The notes below the pieces were generated by a model that worked only from the letters and a program-made list of their open reading frames with translations, ran no database searches and was not told the origin of the DNA. A stretch of 64,000 nt of DNA from positions 775,501 to 839,500 of the forward strand of contig NZ_CP022260.1 in assembly GCF_003119195.2 (NCBI RefSeq). Reading direction: 5' to 3'. Position numbers and translations under genes: made by a program. This stretch comes from Azospirillum baldaniorum (lineage in GTDB: Bacteria; Pseudomonadota; Alphaproteobacteria; Azospirillales; Azospirillaceae). Within the stretch, counting starts at the first letter, position 1. The number at the start of each line of letters is the position of its first letter. Below are positions 53,376 to 63,598 of this stretch, piece by piece.

Positions 53376-54451
53376 GCCACGGCCTCCACGCGCCAACGGC
53401 GCCGATTGCTGTCGTGAATGTCGGTGAGGATGTTGCGCACGTCGTGCCGGATGTCCCAGGACGGGTAGTGGGAGCGGAACCGGTCGAGCGAACTGACCCA
53501 CCAGATGTGGTCGCCGATGCGGTTGGCCTCCTTGAACGCCAGATCCATCGGGCGCCCGGTGATCTCCTCGCACAGCGCCACCGCCTCCAGGATGGAGCAG
53601 TTGCTCGCGCGGCCGCCGCCGATGTTGTAGACCTCGGCGCTGCGCGGCGCGTCGTAGAACGCCTGGAAGGCGGCGATCAGGTCGTTGCTGTGGATGTTGT
53701 CGCGGACCTGCTTGCCCTTGTAGCCGATCACGTCGTAGCGGGTGCCGGTGACGGCGCAACGCATCAGGTAGGCCAGAAAGCCGTGAAGCTGCGTCGGCGA
53801 ATGGTTCGGCCCGGTCAGGCAACCGCCGCGGAAGCACACCGTCTTCATCCCGAAATAGCGGCCGTATTCCTGGACCAGCACGTCGGCGGCCACCTTGGAG
53901 GCGCCGAACAGGCTGTGCAGGGTGGCGTCGATCGACATGTCCTCGGCGATGCCGCCGGCGTAGCGGTGGGCCGGGTCGATCTCGTAGCGCGTCTCCGTCT
54001 CGCTCAGCGGCAGGCGGTTCGGCGTGTCGCCGTAGACCTTGTTGGTCGAGGTGAAGATGAACACCGCGTCCGGGCAGTGGCGCCGCGCCGCCTCCAGCAG
54101 GTTCAGCGTGCCGTTGGCGTTCACCGAGAAATCCATCTGCGGGTCGCGCGCCGCCCAATCGTGCGAGGGCTGGGCCGCCGTGTGGATGATCAGGGAGATG
54201 GCCGAACCGTGCCGCTCGAACAGCGCGTCGATGGCCGCGGCGTCGCGGATGTCGATGGCGTGGTGGCGGTAGCGCTGGCGCAGCGTCTGTTCCAGGGTCT
54301 GGCGCTGCCACGCGGTCGAGGCCTCGTCGCCGAAGAAGGTGCGCCGCATGTCGTTGTCGATGCCGACGACGTCCATTCCCAGCGCACCGAAATGCAGGCA
54401 ACTCTCCGACCCGATCAATCCGCAGGAACCGGTGACAAGGGCGACGGACAT
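53372..54451 (-). CDS. SDR-type NDP-sugar epimerase with Tyr-to-Phe change in the YxxxK site
   Basis: 359 residues, extended [13 protein letters not shown] cofactor motif, [13 protein letters not shown], then [12 protein letters not shown], where the catalytic Tyr is replaced by Phe182 while Lys186 is kept. The paralogue at 49959 has a normal Tyr. It could use another residue, bind without catalysis, or carry out a reaction that does not need the Tyr. It overlaps the GT26 gene by 4 bp. Confidence 0.82.
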   Translation of the reverse strand: MSVALVTGSCGLIGSESCLHFGALGMDVVGIDNDMRRTFFGDEASTAWQRQTLEQTLRQRYRHHAIDIRDAAAIDALFERHGSAISLIIHTAAQPSHDWAARDPQMDFSVNANGTLNLLEAARRHCPDAVFIFTSTNKVYGDTPNRLPLSETETRYEIDPAHRYAGGIAEDMSIDATLHSLFGASKVAADVLVQEYGRYFGMKTVCFRGGCLTGPNHSPTQLHGFLAYLMRCAVTGTRYDVIGYKGKQVRDNIHSNDLIAAFQAFYDAPRSAEVYNIGGGRASNCSILEAVALCEEITGRPMDLAFKEANRIGDHIWWVSSLDRFRSHYPSWDIRHDVRNILTDIHDSNRRRWRVEAVA

Positions 54452-54500
54452 GACGTCTAACTCCTTCGCGGTTTGTTTGTTGGTTCAGCAGGGAGGTTCG

Positions 54501-56099
54501 TCAGTAGGCGTTGCGGTCCCAGAAAAGGAGGAGGGCGGTGCGCACCATGATCTCGGCGTCCAGCCCCAGGGACCAGTTGTCGACGTAGTAGAGGTCGTGT
54601 TCGACGCGGCGGGCGGCGGTGTGGAGGTTGTCGATCTCGCCGCGCAGCCCGTTCACCTGCGCCCAGCCGGTGATTCCGGGACGGACGCGGTGGCGGCAGG
54701 CGTAGTTCTCCACCGCCTCGTGGTACAGCACGTCCCCGGCCTTCATGGCGACGGGATGGGGCCGCGGCCCGACGATGGACATGTCGCCGCGCAGGACGTT
54801 GAAGAGCTGCGGAAGCTCGTCGATGCTGGTGCGGCGCAGGAAGCGCCCGACGCGCGTCACCCGCGGATCGTTGCGCACGGTCCGCTGCGCGCCCGACTGG
54901 TCACCGCGGTCGGTGTGCATCGTCCGGAACTTCCAGATCTCGAATTCCTCGTTGTTGAAGCCGAAGCGCTTCTGGCGGAACAGCACCGGGCCAGGGCTTT
55001 CCAGCTTGATGGCCGCCGCGGCGAGCAGAAGCACCGGCGCCAGCACCGCCAGCGCCGTGCCGCCGATCAGCAGATCCTCCGACCGCTTCAGCACCCCGCG
55101 CCAGCCGGCCAGCGGGTGATGGATGACGCCCAGCAGCGGAATGCCCGCCGTCGCATCGACCGAAAGGCCCGCGGTGCGGGCGATCAGCCGGTGCGGCAGC
55201 AGGCGGACGTCCACCGCGAGGACGCGCAGCCGTTCCAGGATGTCGGTGATTTCGGCCTCGGCGCTCCAGGGCAGGGCCACCACCACGAGGTCGATGCGGT
55301 TCTTGCGCACCTGCTCGACCAACCCGGCCACGCTTCCCAGCACCGGCACCCCGGCCAACCGTGCGGTGGCCAGGGGCGGAGCGCTCACGGATGACGGCCG
55401 GTCCGCCGCGGTGGACACCGCGCCGATCACCTGATAGCCCGCCCCCTCCGTACGCTGGAGCCGGTCCAGCCATTCGAAGGCCAGATCGTTGGTGCCGACC
55501 AGCAGAGTCCGCTGCCGAAGTCCGCCGGCCAGATTCCAGTCGCGCGCCATGCGGAGAACCAGGCTGCGCAACGCGGTCAGCCCGAACAGGCCGAGCCCGT
55601 ACCACAGCCACAGCGTCCCCACCGCCGCCGTGTCCAGCCGCCGCAGATCCCCCGTCACGCCGAGCATGAGCACGAGCACCAGGAAGGCCGCCGTCCAGGC
55701 CCCGAACAGCGGCCCGGCGTGCGAGCCGATGGTCCGCCGCACCGCCTTGGGACGCAGATTGCGGTAGCAGCCCGCGCTGTAGAAGCACATCAGCGACAGC
55801 ACCGCCAGCGGGCCGACCGCGGCGTTGAAGACGCCCGCGGAAGCATGAACGGCGTCTGCGAACAGAGCTGGGTCGGCCGGGGCCGCCCGCAGCAAACGGG
55901 CGGCGACGCCCTCCGCCGCCAGCCCCGTCCCGACGACCATCAGCGCGTCCGCGGCCACCAGCCCGCACAGCAGGGCGGGGGCGGAGGCCGCCGCGGCGAC
56001 CGGCGAGGCGGAGTCCGGGCGCGGGCCTTGGAAGGTCATCCCCACGCGTGTGCCATAATCCGGCTTCGCCGAGCTGTCTCGTGAAGGGAGTTCGAACAT
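54501..56099 (-). CDS. Undecaprenyl-phosphate sugar phosphotransferase (WbaP/WcaJ-type)
   Basis: 532 residues: five transmembrane helices in the first ~190 residues, a CoA-binding-like central domain (LLVGTNDLAFEWL at about 220), and a C-terminal bacterial sugar transferase domain with KFRTM, DELPQLFNVLRGDM, GPRPHP and PGITGWAQVNG. It starts repeat-unit assembly by moving a hexose-1-phosphate to undecaprenyl phosphate. The start at 56099 is supported by AGGGAA upstream; an ATG at 56039 is an alternative. Confidence 0.93.
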   Translation of the reverse strand: MFELPSRDSSAKPDYGTRVGMTFQGPRPDSASPVAAAASAPALLCGLVAADALMVVGTGLAAEGVAARLLRAAPADPALFADAVHASAGVFNAAVGPLAVLSLMCFYSAGCYRNLRPKAVRRTIGSHAGPLFGAWTAAFLVLVLMLGVTGDLRRLDTAAVGTLWLWYGLGLFGLTALRSLVLRMARDWNLAGGLRQRTLLVGTNDLAFEWLDRLQRTEGAGYQVIGAVSTAADRPSSVSAPPLATARLAGVPVLGSVAGLVEQVRKNRIDLVVVALPWSAEAEITDILERLRVLAVDVRLLPHRLIARTAGLSVDATAGIPLLGVIHHPLAGWRGVLKRSEDLLIGGTALAVLAPVLLLAAAAIKLESPGPVLFRQKRFGFNNEEFEIWKFRTMHTDRGDQSGAQRTVRNDPRVTRVGRFLRRTSIDELPQLFNVLRGDMSIVGPRPHPVAMKAGDVLYHEAVENYACRHRVRPGITGWAQVNGLRGEIDNLHTAARRVEHDLYYVDNWSLGLDAEIMVRTALLLFWDRNAY

Positions 56100-56175
56100 C
56101 CGCCGTTCCCTGTTGGCCCATTTCCTGCCGCCGCACCCCAGCGATGCGGCGGCGCTGCCGGCTGCGTCGCCGCGC

Positions 56176-57123
<948 letters not shown>

Positions 57124-57673
57124 TGAGCCTCTCCATGGAGTTGACCGGGAATTTCGCCCGAACGGCGGCGTCGCACGGAGATGCCGCGCCAATCCGACTC
57201 TGCGAATATTTTAAAATCCAGAGACGATTTGCGGCATGCCGCCATGCAAAGCGGTACGTATACTCCGGCTTTACGCAGGACTGCACAATCATTTCTGGAA
57301 ATGCGCGGCGTTTTTGAAGCCTGACCCGGCTCCGCTGCACCCGGCAAACTGTGACCGGCGCGGTGTTGACCGTCAAACACGCGGACGGGGTATCGGGTAT
57401 GATTATTTATGACGGTCGTCGTCGTAAGCACAGCGACGGATGGGCCTTCTTTTTTTCAATTGTTGCTTGGCCCTATTCACGATAATCGGAGTCTGTCCGG
57501 CAACGGTCGCCGCAGCGGAACATCACGGCCCATTCGGTCCTGGTCTTTAAAAGACCGCCGAATTCTCGGTTATCTCCAAAGAAAACAAAAGGCCGCAACG
57601 CGTCCTTTTGCAGCCATCCGCCACGCCCATCCCGGGCCGGACCGCCAGCCAGCAAGACGAAAGGGGCGACGAC
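57124..57673. other. 550-bp divergent regulatory region of the polysaccharide locus
   Basis: No convincing gene. It separates the leftward arm (from 57123) from the rightward arm (from 57674) and contains AT-rich blocks (about 57205-57225 and 57400-57420) and the palindrome at 57542-57556. Confidence 0.5.
57542..57556. promoter_or_regulatory. Palindrome GGTCTTT-A-AAAGACC
   Basis: Perfect 7-bp arms with one central base, about 118 bp upstream of the GTG of the tyrosine kinase gene. A candidate operator for the rightward polysaccharide arm. Confidence 0.4.
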
Positions 57674-60022
57674 GTGAATTCTTCGATCGGCAAAGGCGGA
57701 ACGCTTCCAGGCCACGAAGCGCACGCCAGCGTCCTTCCGGACAGTCTTCTGCAATCGGGCGCGGCAGAGTCCTCCGACGTCCGCAGCCGGCAGGAGGCGA
57801 CCGTCTTCGCCACGCTGGCCGTGCTGTGGCGGCGCAAGCTGCTGCTGCTCACCATCATCCTGCTGGGGACGGCGACCATCACCTACGTCATGCAGTCGCT
57901 GAAGCCGATGTACCGGGCCACCGCGATGGTGCAGCTCGATTCCCGTCGGGTCGAGCTGGCGGAGTTCAAGTCGGTGGTGTCCAACCTGACGCCCGAGGCG
58001 CCGGCGGTGCGCAGCGAGGTGTCCATCGTCGGTTCGCGCGCCCTGGCGGAACGGGTGGTGGAAAAACTCGGCCTGCTCAACGACCCCGAATTCAACCCGT
58101 CGCTCAAGGCGCCGGACGGCACGGACGACCATTGGCTGAAGCGGGTCACCAAGGCCGGCGTCGGCGCGCTGCCGCCGGAGGGCAACGACGTTCTGCGCCA
58201 AATCGTGCAACAGGCCACCGCCCTGTTCCGCGCCGACGACGGGCCGGTCGCCCGCGATCCGAACCAGGCCCGCCTGCTGACCATCGACACGCTGCTGCGC
58301 CGGATCGAGGCGCGCAACGACGACCGGTCCTTCACCATCATCATCGAGGCGTCGTCGGTCGATCCCGCCAAGGCCGCCGCCATCGCCAACGCCTTCGGCC
58401 AAGCCTATCTGGACTACCGGACCGAGATGAACCGCGACATGACCGAGCGGGTCAACCAGTGGCTCGGCGGGCGGCTCATCGAGGCGCGCGAGGCGGTGCG
58501 CGGCGCCGAGGAGGCCATCCGCAGCTTCCGCAAGGAGAACAGCCTGCTGGAACTGCCGCCCGATGGGCGCAACATGGTCCAGCAGCAGATGAACGAACTC
58601 GCCACCCAGCTGACCGCCGCGCAGGCGCAGAAGGCGGCGGCCGAGGCGCGCGTGCGCCAAGCCCGCGACCAGACCGCCGCCAACAACGCCGCGGCGATCC
58701 CGGAGGTGCTGGCCTCCCCGCTGATCCAGAAGCTGCGCGAGGCGGAGGCGATGCTGGAGCGCCGGCTGGCCGAACTCCAGCAGGTCTATGGCGACAAGCA
58801 TCAGGACATCGTGAATCTTCGCCGCGGCGTCGGTGAACTCAAGCTCCGCATCCGCGACGAGGTCGGCAAGATCCAGAAGGGCCTGGACGCCGATCTGGAG
58901 GTCGCGCGCATCCGCGAGGCCACGCTGCTCAAGAGCATCGCCGACCTGCAGGAGCAGCAGAAGGGCATCGAGGCGACGGGCATCCAGCTCCGCGACCTGG
59001 AACGCGCCGCCGACGCGCACCGCACGCTCTACCGCAGCCTCGCCGAACGCTACGAGCAGACGATGGCGCTGAAGAACACCGGCGCGCTGGACGCGCATCT
59101 CAGCGCCCCGGCCCTGCCGCCGATCCGCCCGGCCTTCCCGCAGCTGCGCATGTCGCTGGGCGTCGGGCTGGTCGGCTCCACGGCGCTGGCGGTGGCGCTG
59201 GTGCTGCTGCTGGAACGTCTCAGCTCCGGCCTGCGCACGCCGACCCAGGTGGAGCGGGCGACCGGCGTGCCCTGCCTCGGCATGGTCCCGTCGCTTCCCC
59301 GCAACGAGGCGACGTGGAACCTGCCCCTGCACCCCGACAGCCGCCGTGCCCGCGAAATCGGCGCCTTCCGCGAGGCGATCCAGACGGTGCGCACCATGGC
59401 CTGCATGCCGCGCAAGCGGGGAACGCCGCCCAAGGTGCTGCTCGTCACCTCCTCCATCCCCAAGGAAGGCAAGTCGGTGCTGGCGGCCAATCTGGCGCGG
59501 TCGCTGGCCGGGCTGGGGCTGAACACGCTGCTGATCGACGCGGACTTCCGCCGCCCCTCCATCGCGAAGCTGCTGGGCTACCAGCCGCACGGCAGCGTCG
59601 CCGACCTGCTGGACGGCCGTGTCGGCATCGACGACCTGATCCATCAGGAGACCACCAACCTCGGCGTCCTGGGCAACGCCGTCGGCACCCCCGACGCACA
59701 CGACCGCATCAGCTCCCAGGCGATGAGCGACCTGATCCAATGGGCCCGCCACAATTACGACGTGGTGGTGATCGACAGCGCCCCGGTGATGCTGTTCTCC
59801 GACGCGCTGGCCCTGTCCTTCCTGGCCGACAGCGTGATCTACGTCGTCCGCTGGCAGCACACCCCGCTCGACACCGTGACGGCCGGCTTCAACAAGCTGA
59901 AGTCGGTCGACAGCGCGGTCGGCGGCGTCGTGCTGTCGCGCGTCGTCGCGTCCAAGCACGTCAAGTACGGCCACAAGGACGACGCCTACTACTACGCCCT
60001 GCACGCGCCCGCGCGGCATTGA
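57674..60022 (+). CDS. Polysaccharide co-polymerase / BY-type tyrosine kinase (Wzc-like)
   Basis: 782 residues from a GTG with AAGGGG 8 nt upstream. A Wzz domain with TM1 (about 56-73), a long periplasmic coiled coil (about 260-470), TM2 (about 492-515) and a cytoplasmic P-loop kinase with Walker A SSIPKEGKSVLAANLA near 595, LLIDADFRRPS and VVVIDSAP. The C-terminal end has the Tyr cluster DDAYYYAL used for autophosphorylation. It controls chain length and export. A TTG at 57608 would add 22 residues but lacks a ribosome site. Confidence 0.93.
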   Translation: MNSSIGKGGTLPGHEAHASVLPDSLLQSGAAESSDVRSRQEATVFATLAVLWRRKLLLLTIILLGTATITYVMQSLKPMYRATAMVQLDSRRVELAEFKSVVSNLTPEAPAVRSEVSIVGSRALAERVVEKLGLLNDPEFNPSLKAPDGTDDHWLKRVTKAGVGALPPEGNDVLRQIVQQATALFRADDGPVARDPNQARLLTIDTLLRRIEARNDDRSFTIIIEASSVDPAKAAAIANAFGQAYLDYRTEMNRDMTERVNQWLGGRLIEAREAVRGAEEAIRSFRKENSLLELPPDGRNMVQQQMNELATQLTAAQAQKAAAEARVRQARDQTAANNAAAIPEVLASPLIQKLREAEAMLERRLAELQQVYGDKHQDIVNLRRGVGELKLRIRDEVGKIQKGLDADLEVARIREATLLKSIADLQEQQKGIEATGIQLRDLERAADAHRTLYRSLAERYEQTMALKNTGALDAHLSAPALPPIRPAFPQLRMSLGVGLVGSTALAVALVLLLERLSSGLRTPTQVERATGVPCLGMVPSLPRNEATWNLPLHPDSRRAREIGAFREAIQTVRTMACMPRKRGTPPKVLLVTSSIPKEGKSVLAANLARSLAGLGLNTLLIDADFRRPSIAKLLGYQPHGSVADLLDGRVGIDDLIHQETTNLGVLGNAVGTPDAHDRISSQAMSDLIQWARHNYDVVVIDSAPVMLFSDALALSFLADSVIYVVRWQHTPLDTVTAGFNKLKSVDSAVGGVVLSRVVASKHVKYGHKDDAYYYALHAPARH

Positions 60023-60074
60023 CGGCGCCGACGGACGGCGCCCACGCGAAGGCAATCCCAAAAGCGAGGATTCC

Positions 60075-62336
60075 ATGACCAACGCCGAGTTCCCGCGGCT
60101 CGCCATCATCGGCTGCGGCAGCATCGTGAGCCATCACCTGTTGCCGGCGCTGCTCCGCCTGGGCTGGCGGCCGAGCGTGCTCGTCGATCCCACGCCGGGG
60201 CGGCTGGAGGCGGTGCAGGCCATGCTCGGCCGCAACCGCGCCCCCGTCGCCGTGGCCGACTGGCGGGAGGCGGCGGACCAGTTCGACGCGGCGCTGGTGG
60301 CGGCACCGCCGATGCTCCACGCGCCGGTCGGCCAGAGCCTGCTGGAGGCCGGAAAGCACGTCTTCATGGAAAAGCCGCTGGCCGTCGCGCTGGCCGACGC
60401 CGAGCGCATGGCGCAAACCGCGGAGGAGCGCCGACGCGTGCTCGCGGTCGGTTTGATGCGCCGCTATGTCAACGGCGTCCGCTGGCTGAAGGCGCTGATC
60501 GACTCCGGCCAGCTCGGCCGCGTCCTGCGCTTCGAGGCGCGTGAGGGCTTCGTCTACAACTGGGGCATCAGCTCGCCGGCCATGCTGCGCCGCGACGGGG
60601 CGGGCGGCGGCGTGCTGCTGGACACCGGGTCGCACACGCTGGACCTGCTGCTGTGGTGGTTCGGGGAGGCGGCGGAGGTCGACTACAGCGACGACAGCTA
60701 CGGCGGGCTGGAATCCGACTGCCGGCTGTCCCTGACCATGGCGTCCGGCGCCACCGGAACGCTGGAGCTGAGTCGCACCCGCGCCCTGCGCAACACCATC
60801 CGCGTCTACGGCACCAAGGGCAGCGTCGAGGTCCATCTCTACGAGAACCAGATCGCCTCGGACGTGCCGCAGATCCTCGATTTCGTCCATGACGGCTTCT
60901 CGGCGAACCACATCCCGCCGCAGATCTTCGGCGACCTGTTCCAGGCGGAGCTGAAGGATTTCGCCGACGCCATCCGCGACGGACGCCCGGCCGCCGTCGG
61001 CGGGCGCGAGGCCCTGCCCTCCACCGCCTTGATCGAGCGCTGCTACGCCAGCCGCAAGCCGCTGGCCCTGCCCTGGGTGGACGCAAACGCAGCGGCCTCT
61101 CCCCGCACGGATGGCCCTCTTGCGGATGGGCCGACCGTGGTGGTGACCGGCGCCGCCGGATTCATCGGCGGGCGGCTGGTCGAGCGGTTGTGCCTGGAGC
61201 ATGGCGCCAGGGTCCGCTGCATCGTCCGCGACATCGCGCAGGCGGTGCGTCTGGCCCGCTTCCCGGTGGAGATCGTCCGCGCCGACCTGCTGGACCGCGA
61301 GGCCATCGGCAAGGCGGTGGCCGGCGCCGACTGGGTCTTCCACTGCGCCTACGACGTGCGGTCGCGCCGCCAGAACATCGAAGGGATGAACGCGCTGATC
61401 GACGCCAGCCTCGCCAACGGGGTGGAAAGCTTCGTCCATCTCAGCACCTTCTCGGTCTACGAACCGCTGCCCGACGGCCCGCTGTCGGAGGAGACGCGCG
61501 ACGGCGACCGGGCCTGGAGCTATGTCCAGAACAAGCTCGATCTGGAGGCGATGGTGCTCGACGCGGCGCAAAAGCGCGGCCTGCCGGGGGTGGTGCTTCA
61601 GCCCTCCATCGTCTACGGCCCCTTCTGCAAGCCCTGGACGAACGCCCCCGCCGAGATGCTGCTGAGCGGCACCGTGGTGCTGCCGCAGGAAGGCGGGCTG
61701 TGCAACGCCGTCTACATCGACGATCTGGTGGATGCGATGATCGCGGCGACGCGCAGCCCCCAGGCCATCGGGGAGCGCTTCGTGATCTCCGGCCCCGACG
61801 CCCCGCCCTGGGCCGCCGTCTTCGGGCGCTTCCAGGAGGCGCTGGGCGTGGACAGCCTGCGCTTCCAACCCGCCGAGGCCATCCGCAAGGAGATGAAGAG
61901 CCTGCGGCGCGACATCGCCATGGTGCTTCAGGACCCCAAGAAGATCATCCAGATCATCGTGCGCTGGCGGCCAGCCCGCCGGCTGCTCCAGGGCGGGTTC
62001 GACAGCCTGCCGCCGCGGCTGCGCCATCTCGTGATGGTCCACTACTTCCTGAAGAAGAAGGCCAGCCGCAACCAGCTCTGGCTGCCCGACGCGCAGAAGC
62101 TGGCGCTCTATCAGGCCAAGGCGCTCATCGACCTGACCAAGGCGCGGCGCCTGCTCGGCTACGAGCCGCGCTTCACCTTCGAGGACGGGATGATGCTGAC
62201 CGCGGACTATCTGCGCTGGGCCTACCGCGACGTGCCGCGCACCGCCCCCGCCGCGCCCGCCGCCAACCGGCCTGCCAATGAAGACCGGCATCCCCTGCCC
62301 GCTTCCACCGAGACGACGCGGGTCGGCAACGCATGA
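60075..62336 (+). CDS. Gfo/Idh/MocA oxidoreductase fused to an extended SDR epimerase
   Basis: 753 residues. Residues 1-340 are a Gfo/Idh/MocA oxidoreductase (IIGCGSIVSHH nucleotide loop, EKP at 99-101, GGGVLLDTGSHTLDLLLWW). After a linker of about 17 residues comes an SDR (from about 355) with TGAAGFIGGRL, STFSVYEP and SYVQNKLDLE (Tyr483, Lys487). Two enzymes normally encoded apart are joined. They probably make or oxidise and then epimerise an NDP-sugar. The ATG follows GAGGA. The stop overlaps the flippase ATG (ATGA). Confidence 0.88.
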   Translation: MTNAEFPRLAIIGCGSIVSHHLLPALLRLGWRPSVLVDPTPGRLEAVQAMLGRNRAPVAVADWREAADQFDAALVAAPPMLHAPVGQSLLEAGKHVFMEKPLAVALADAERMAQTAEERRRVLAVGLMRRYVNGVRWLKALIDSGQLGRVLRFEAREGFVYNWGISSPAMLRRDGAGGGVLLDTGSHTLDLLLWWFGEAAEVDYSDDSYGGLESDCRLSLTMASGATGTLELSRTRALRNTIRVYGTKGSVEVHLYENQIASDVPQILDFVHDGFSANHIPPQIFGDLFQAELKDFADAIRDGRPAAVGGREALPSTALIERCYASRKPLALPWVDANAAASPRTDGPLADGPTVVVTGAAGFIGGRLVERLCLEHGARVRCIVRDIAQAVRLARFPVEIVRADLLDREAIGKAVAGADWVFHCAYDVRSRRQNIEGMNALIDASLANGVESFVHLSTFSVYEPLPDGPLSEETRDGDRAWSYVQNKLDLEAMVLDAAQKRGLPGVVLQPSIVYGPFCKPWTNAPAEMLLSGTVVLPQEGGLCNAVYIDDLVDAMIAATRSPQAIGERFVISGPDAPPWAAVFGRFQEALGVDSLRFQPAEAIRKEMKSLRRDIAMVLQDPKKIIQIIVRWRPARRLLQGGFDSLPPRLRHLVMVHYFLKKKASRNQLWLPDAQKLALYQAKALIDLTKARRLLGYEPRFTFEDGMMLTADYLRWAYRDVPRTAPAAPAANRPANEDRHPLPASTETTRVGNA

Positions 62337-63598
62337 CGATGATCCCGGCGTCGCTCGTCCGCAGCTTCTGGACCCTCGCCGACCAGGGCGTGGTCAGCCT
62401 GGGCATGTTCGCCATCAACATCCAGCTCGCCCGGACCTTCCCGTCGGAGGAATACGGAACCTTCGTCTTCTTTCTCTCGGTGCTGCTGGCGCTCCAGGTC
62501 GTCAATGTCAGCCTGATCCAATACCCGCTGTCGGTGGAAGGCGCGGTGCTGGACCGCGCCGAACGCCGGACCCTGGCGGGCCGCGCCGTCCTGATGACCG
62601 CCGGATCGATCCTGCCGCTGTCCGGCATCGTGGCGCTGGTCGGCTATGGGCTGGGCATGCCGGAGCTGGTCGGCCCCGCCGTGCTCTACTTCATCGTCTG
62701 GCAGGTGCAGGAGATCGGACGGCGCGGGCTGATGTCCGGGCTGAAGCACGACAAGGCGCTGTGGGGGGACAGCGTCACCTATCTGGGCCAGATCGCCGTA
62801 CTGAACCTGATGGCGCTGGGCGGCCACCTGACGCTGGAACGGGTGTTCATCGCCATGACCGGTCCGGCGCTGGCCGGGGCGGTGGTCCATTTCGCGATCC
62901 TGCGCCCGCGCTTCGACGGCCTGTCGGATTTGCCGGCGGTCGTCCGCCGCTTCTGGTCGATCGGGCATTGGGCGCTCGCCAACAACCTGTTCCTGATGCT
63001 GCGGGTGCAGAGCCTCGTCTGGCTGATGGCGGCGATGGACGGCATGGCGTCGACCGCGGCGTTCCAGGCGGTGGTCAATCTGGTGAACATCGCCAACCCG
63101 ATCATCATCGGCATGGGCAACCTCGTCCCCCAGATCGCCGCGCGCGGGCGCAGCACCCTGTCCACCGGAGCGGGCGGGCTGCATCCCGACGAGCAGGCGT
63201 GGCTGGCGATCCGCGGCTACGTCGTCATCGGGGCGGCGCCCCTGCTGGTCTATTACAGCCTCGGCCTGCTGATCCCCGACCAGATGCTGCACATCGTCTA
63301 TGGCGCCATGTCGCCCTACGCCGACCAGGAATGGCCGCTGCGCCTGCTCTCCATCGGGGCGCTCAGCGGCTATCTGGCGGAGATGGTCTGCAGCTACTTC
63401 TACGGCGTGCAGCGCAGCCAGTTCGCGCTGGTGGTGAACGTCACCGGAACGCTGGCGGTGTTCGCGGTGGTCGGCCCGCTGGCGGCGATGTACGGCGTCG
63501 CCGGGGTGTGCATGGCCCTGCTGTTCTCCAGCCTGCTGCGCGTCGGCGCCGCCCACTATTACCTCTCCAAGACGAGGACCGCCCATGTCGCCCGCTGA
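62333..63598 (+). CDS. Wzx-type polysaccharide flippase (MOP superfamily)
   Basis: 421 residues, about 12 transmembrane segments, with the pattern FWTLADQGVVSLGMFAINIQLART at the N-terminus typical of Wzx/O-antigen flippases. It moves the lipid-linked repeat unit across the inner membrane. It overlaps the fusion gene by 4 bp and the next glycosyltransferase gene by 14 bp. No Wzy polymerase is visible in the window; it may lie to the right. Confidence 0.88.
   Translation: MTMIPASLVRSFWTLADQGVVSLGMFAINIQLARTFPSEEYGTFVFFLSVLLALQVVNVSLIQYPLSVEGAVLDRAERRTLAGRAVLMTAGSILPLSGIVALVGYGLGMPELVGPAVLYFIVWQVQEIGRRGLMSGLKHDKALWGDSVTYLGQIAVLNLMALGGHLTLERVFIAMTGPALAGAVVHFAILRPRFDGLSDLPAVVRRFWSIGHWALANNLFLMLRVQSLVWLMAAMDGMASTAAFQAVVNLVNIANPIIIGMGNLVPQIAARGRSTLSTGAGGLHPDEQAWLAIRGYVVIGAAPLLVYYSLGLLIPDQMLHIVYGAMSPYADQEWPLRLLSIGALSGYLAEMVCSYFYGVQRSQFALVVNVTGTLAVFAVVGPLAAMYGVAGVCMALLFSSLLRVGAAHYYLSKTRTAHVAR

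Noticed and set aside
53372-54451. Pseudogene call for the SDR with Phe for Tyr
   Set aside because: The frame is intact, starts and stops are coupled to neighbours, and all other motifs are kept.
59961-62291. A 776-codon open frame antisense to the oxidoreductase-epimerase fusion
   Set aside because: The plus strand shows intact motifs of two enzyme families; the antisense frame has none.
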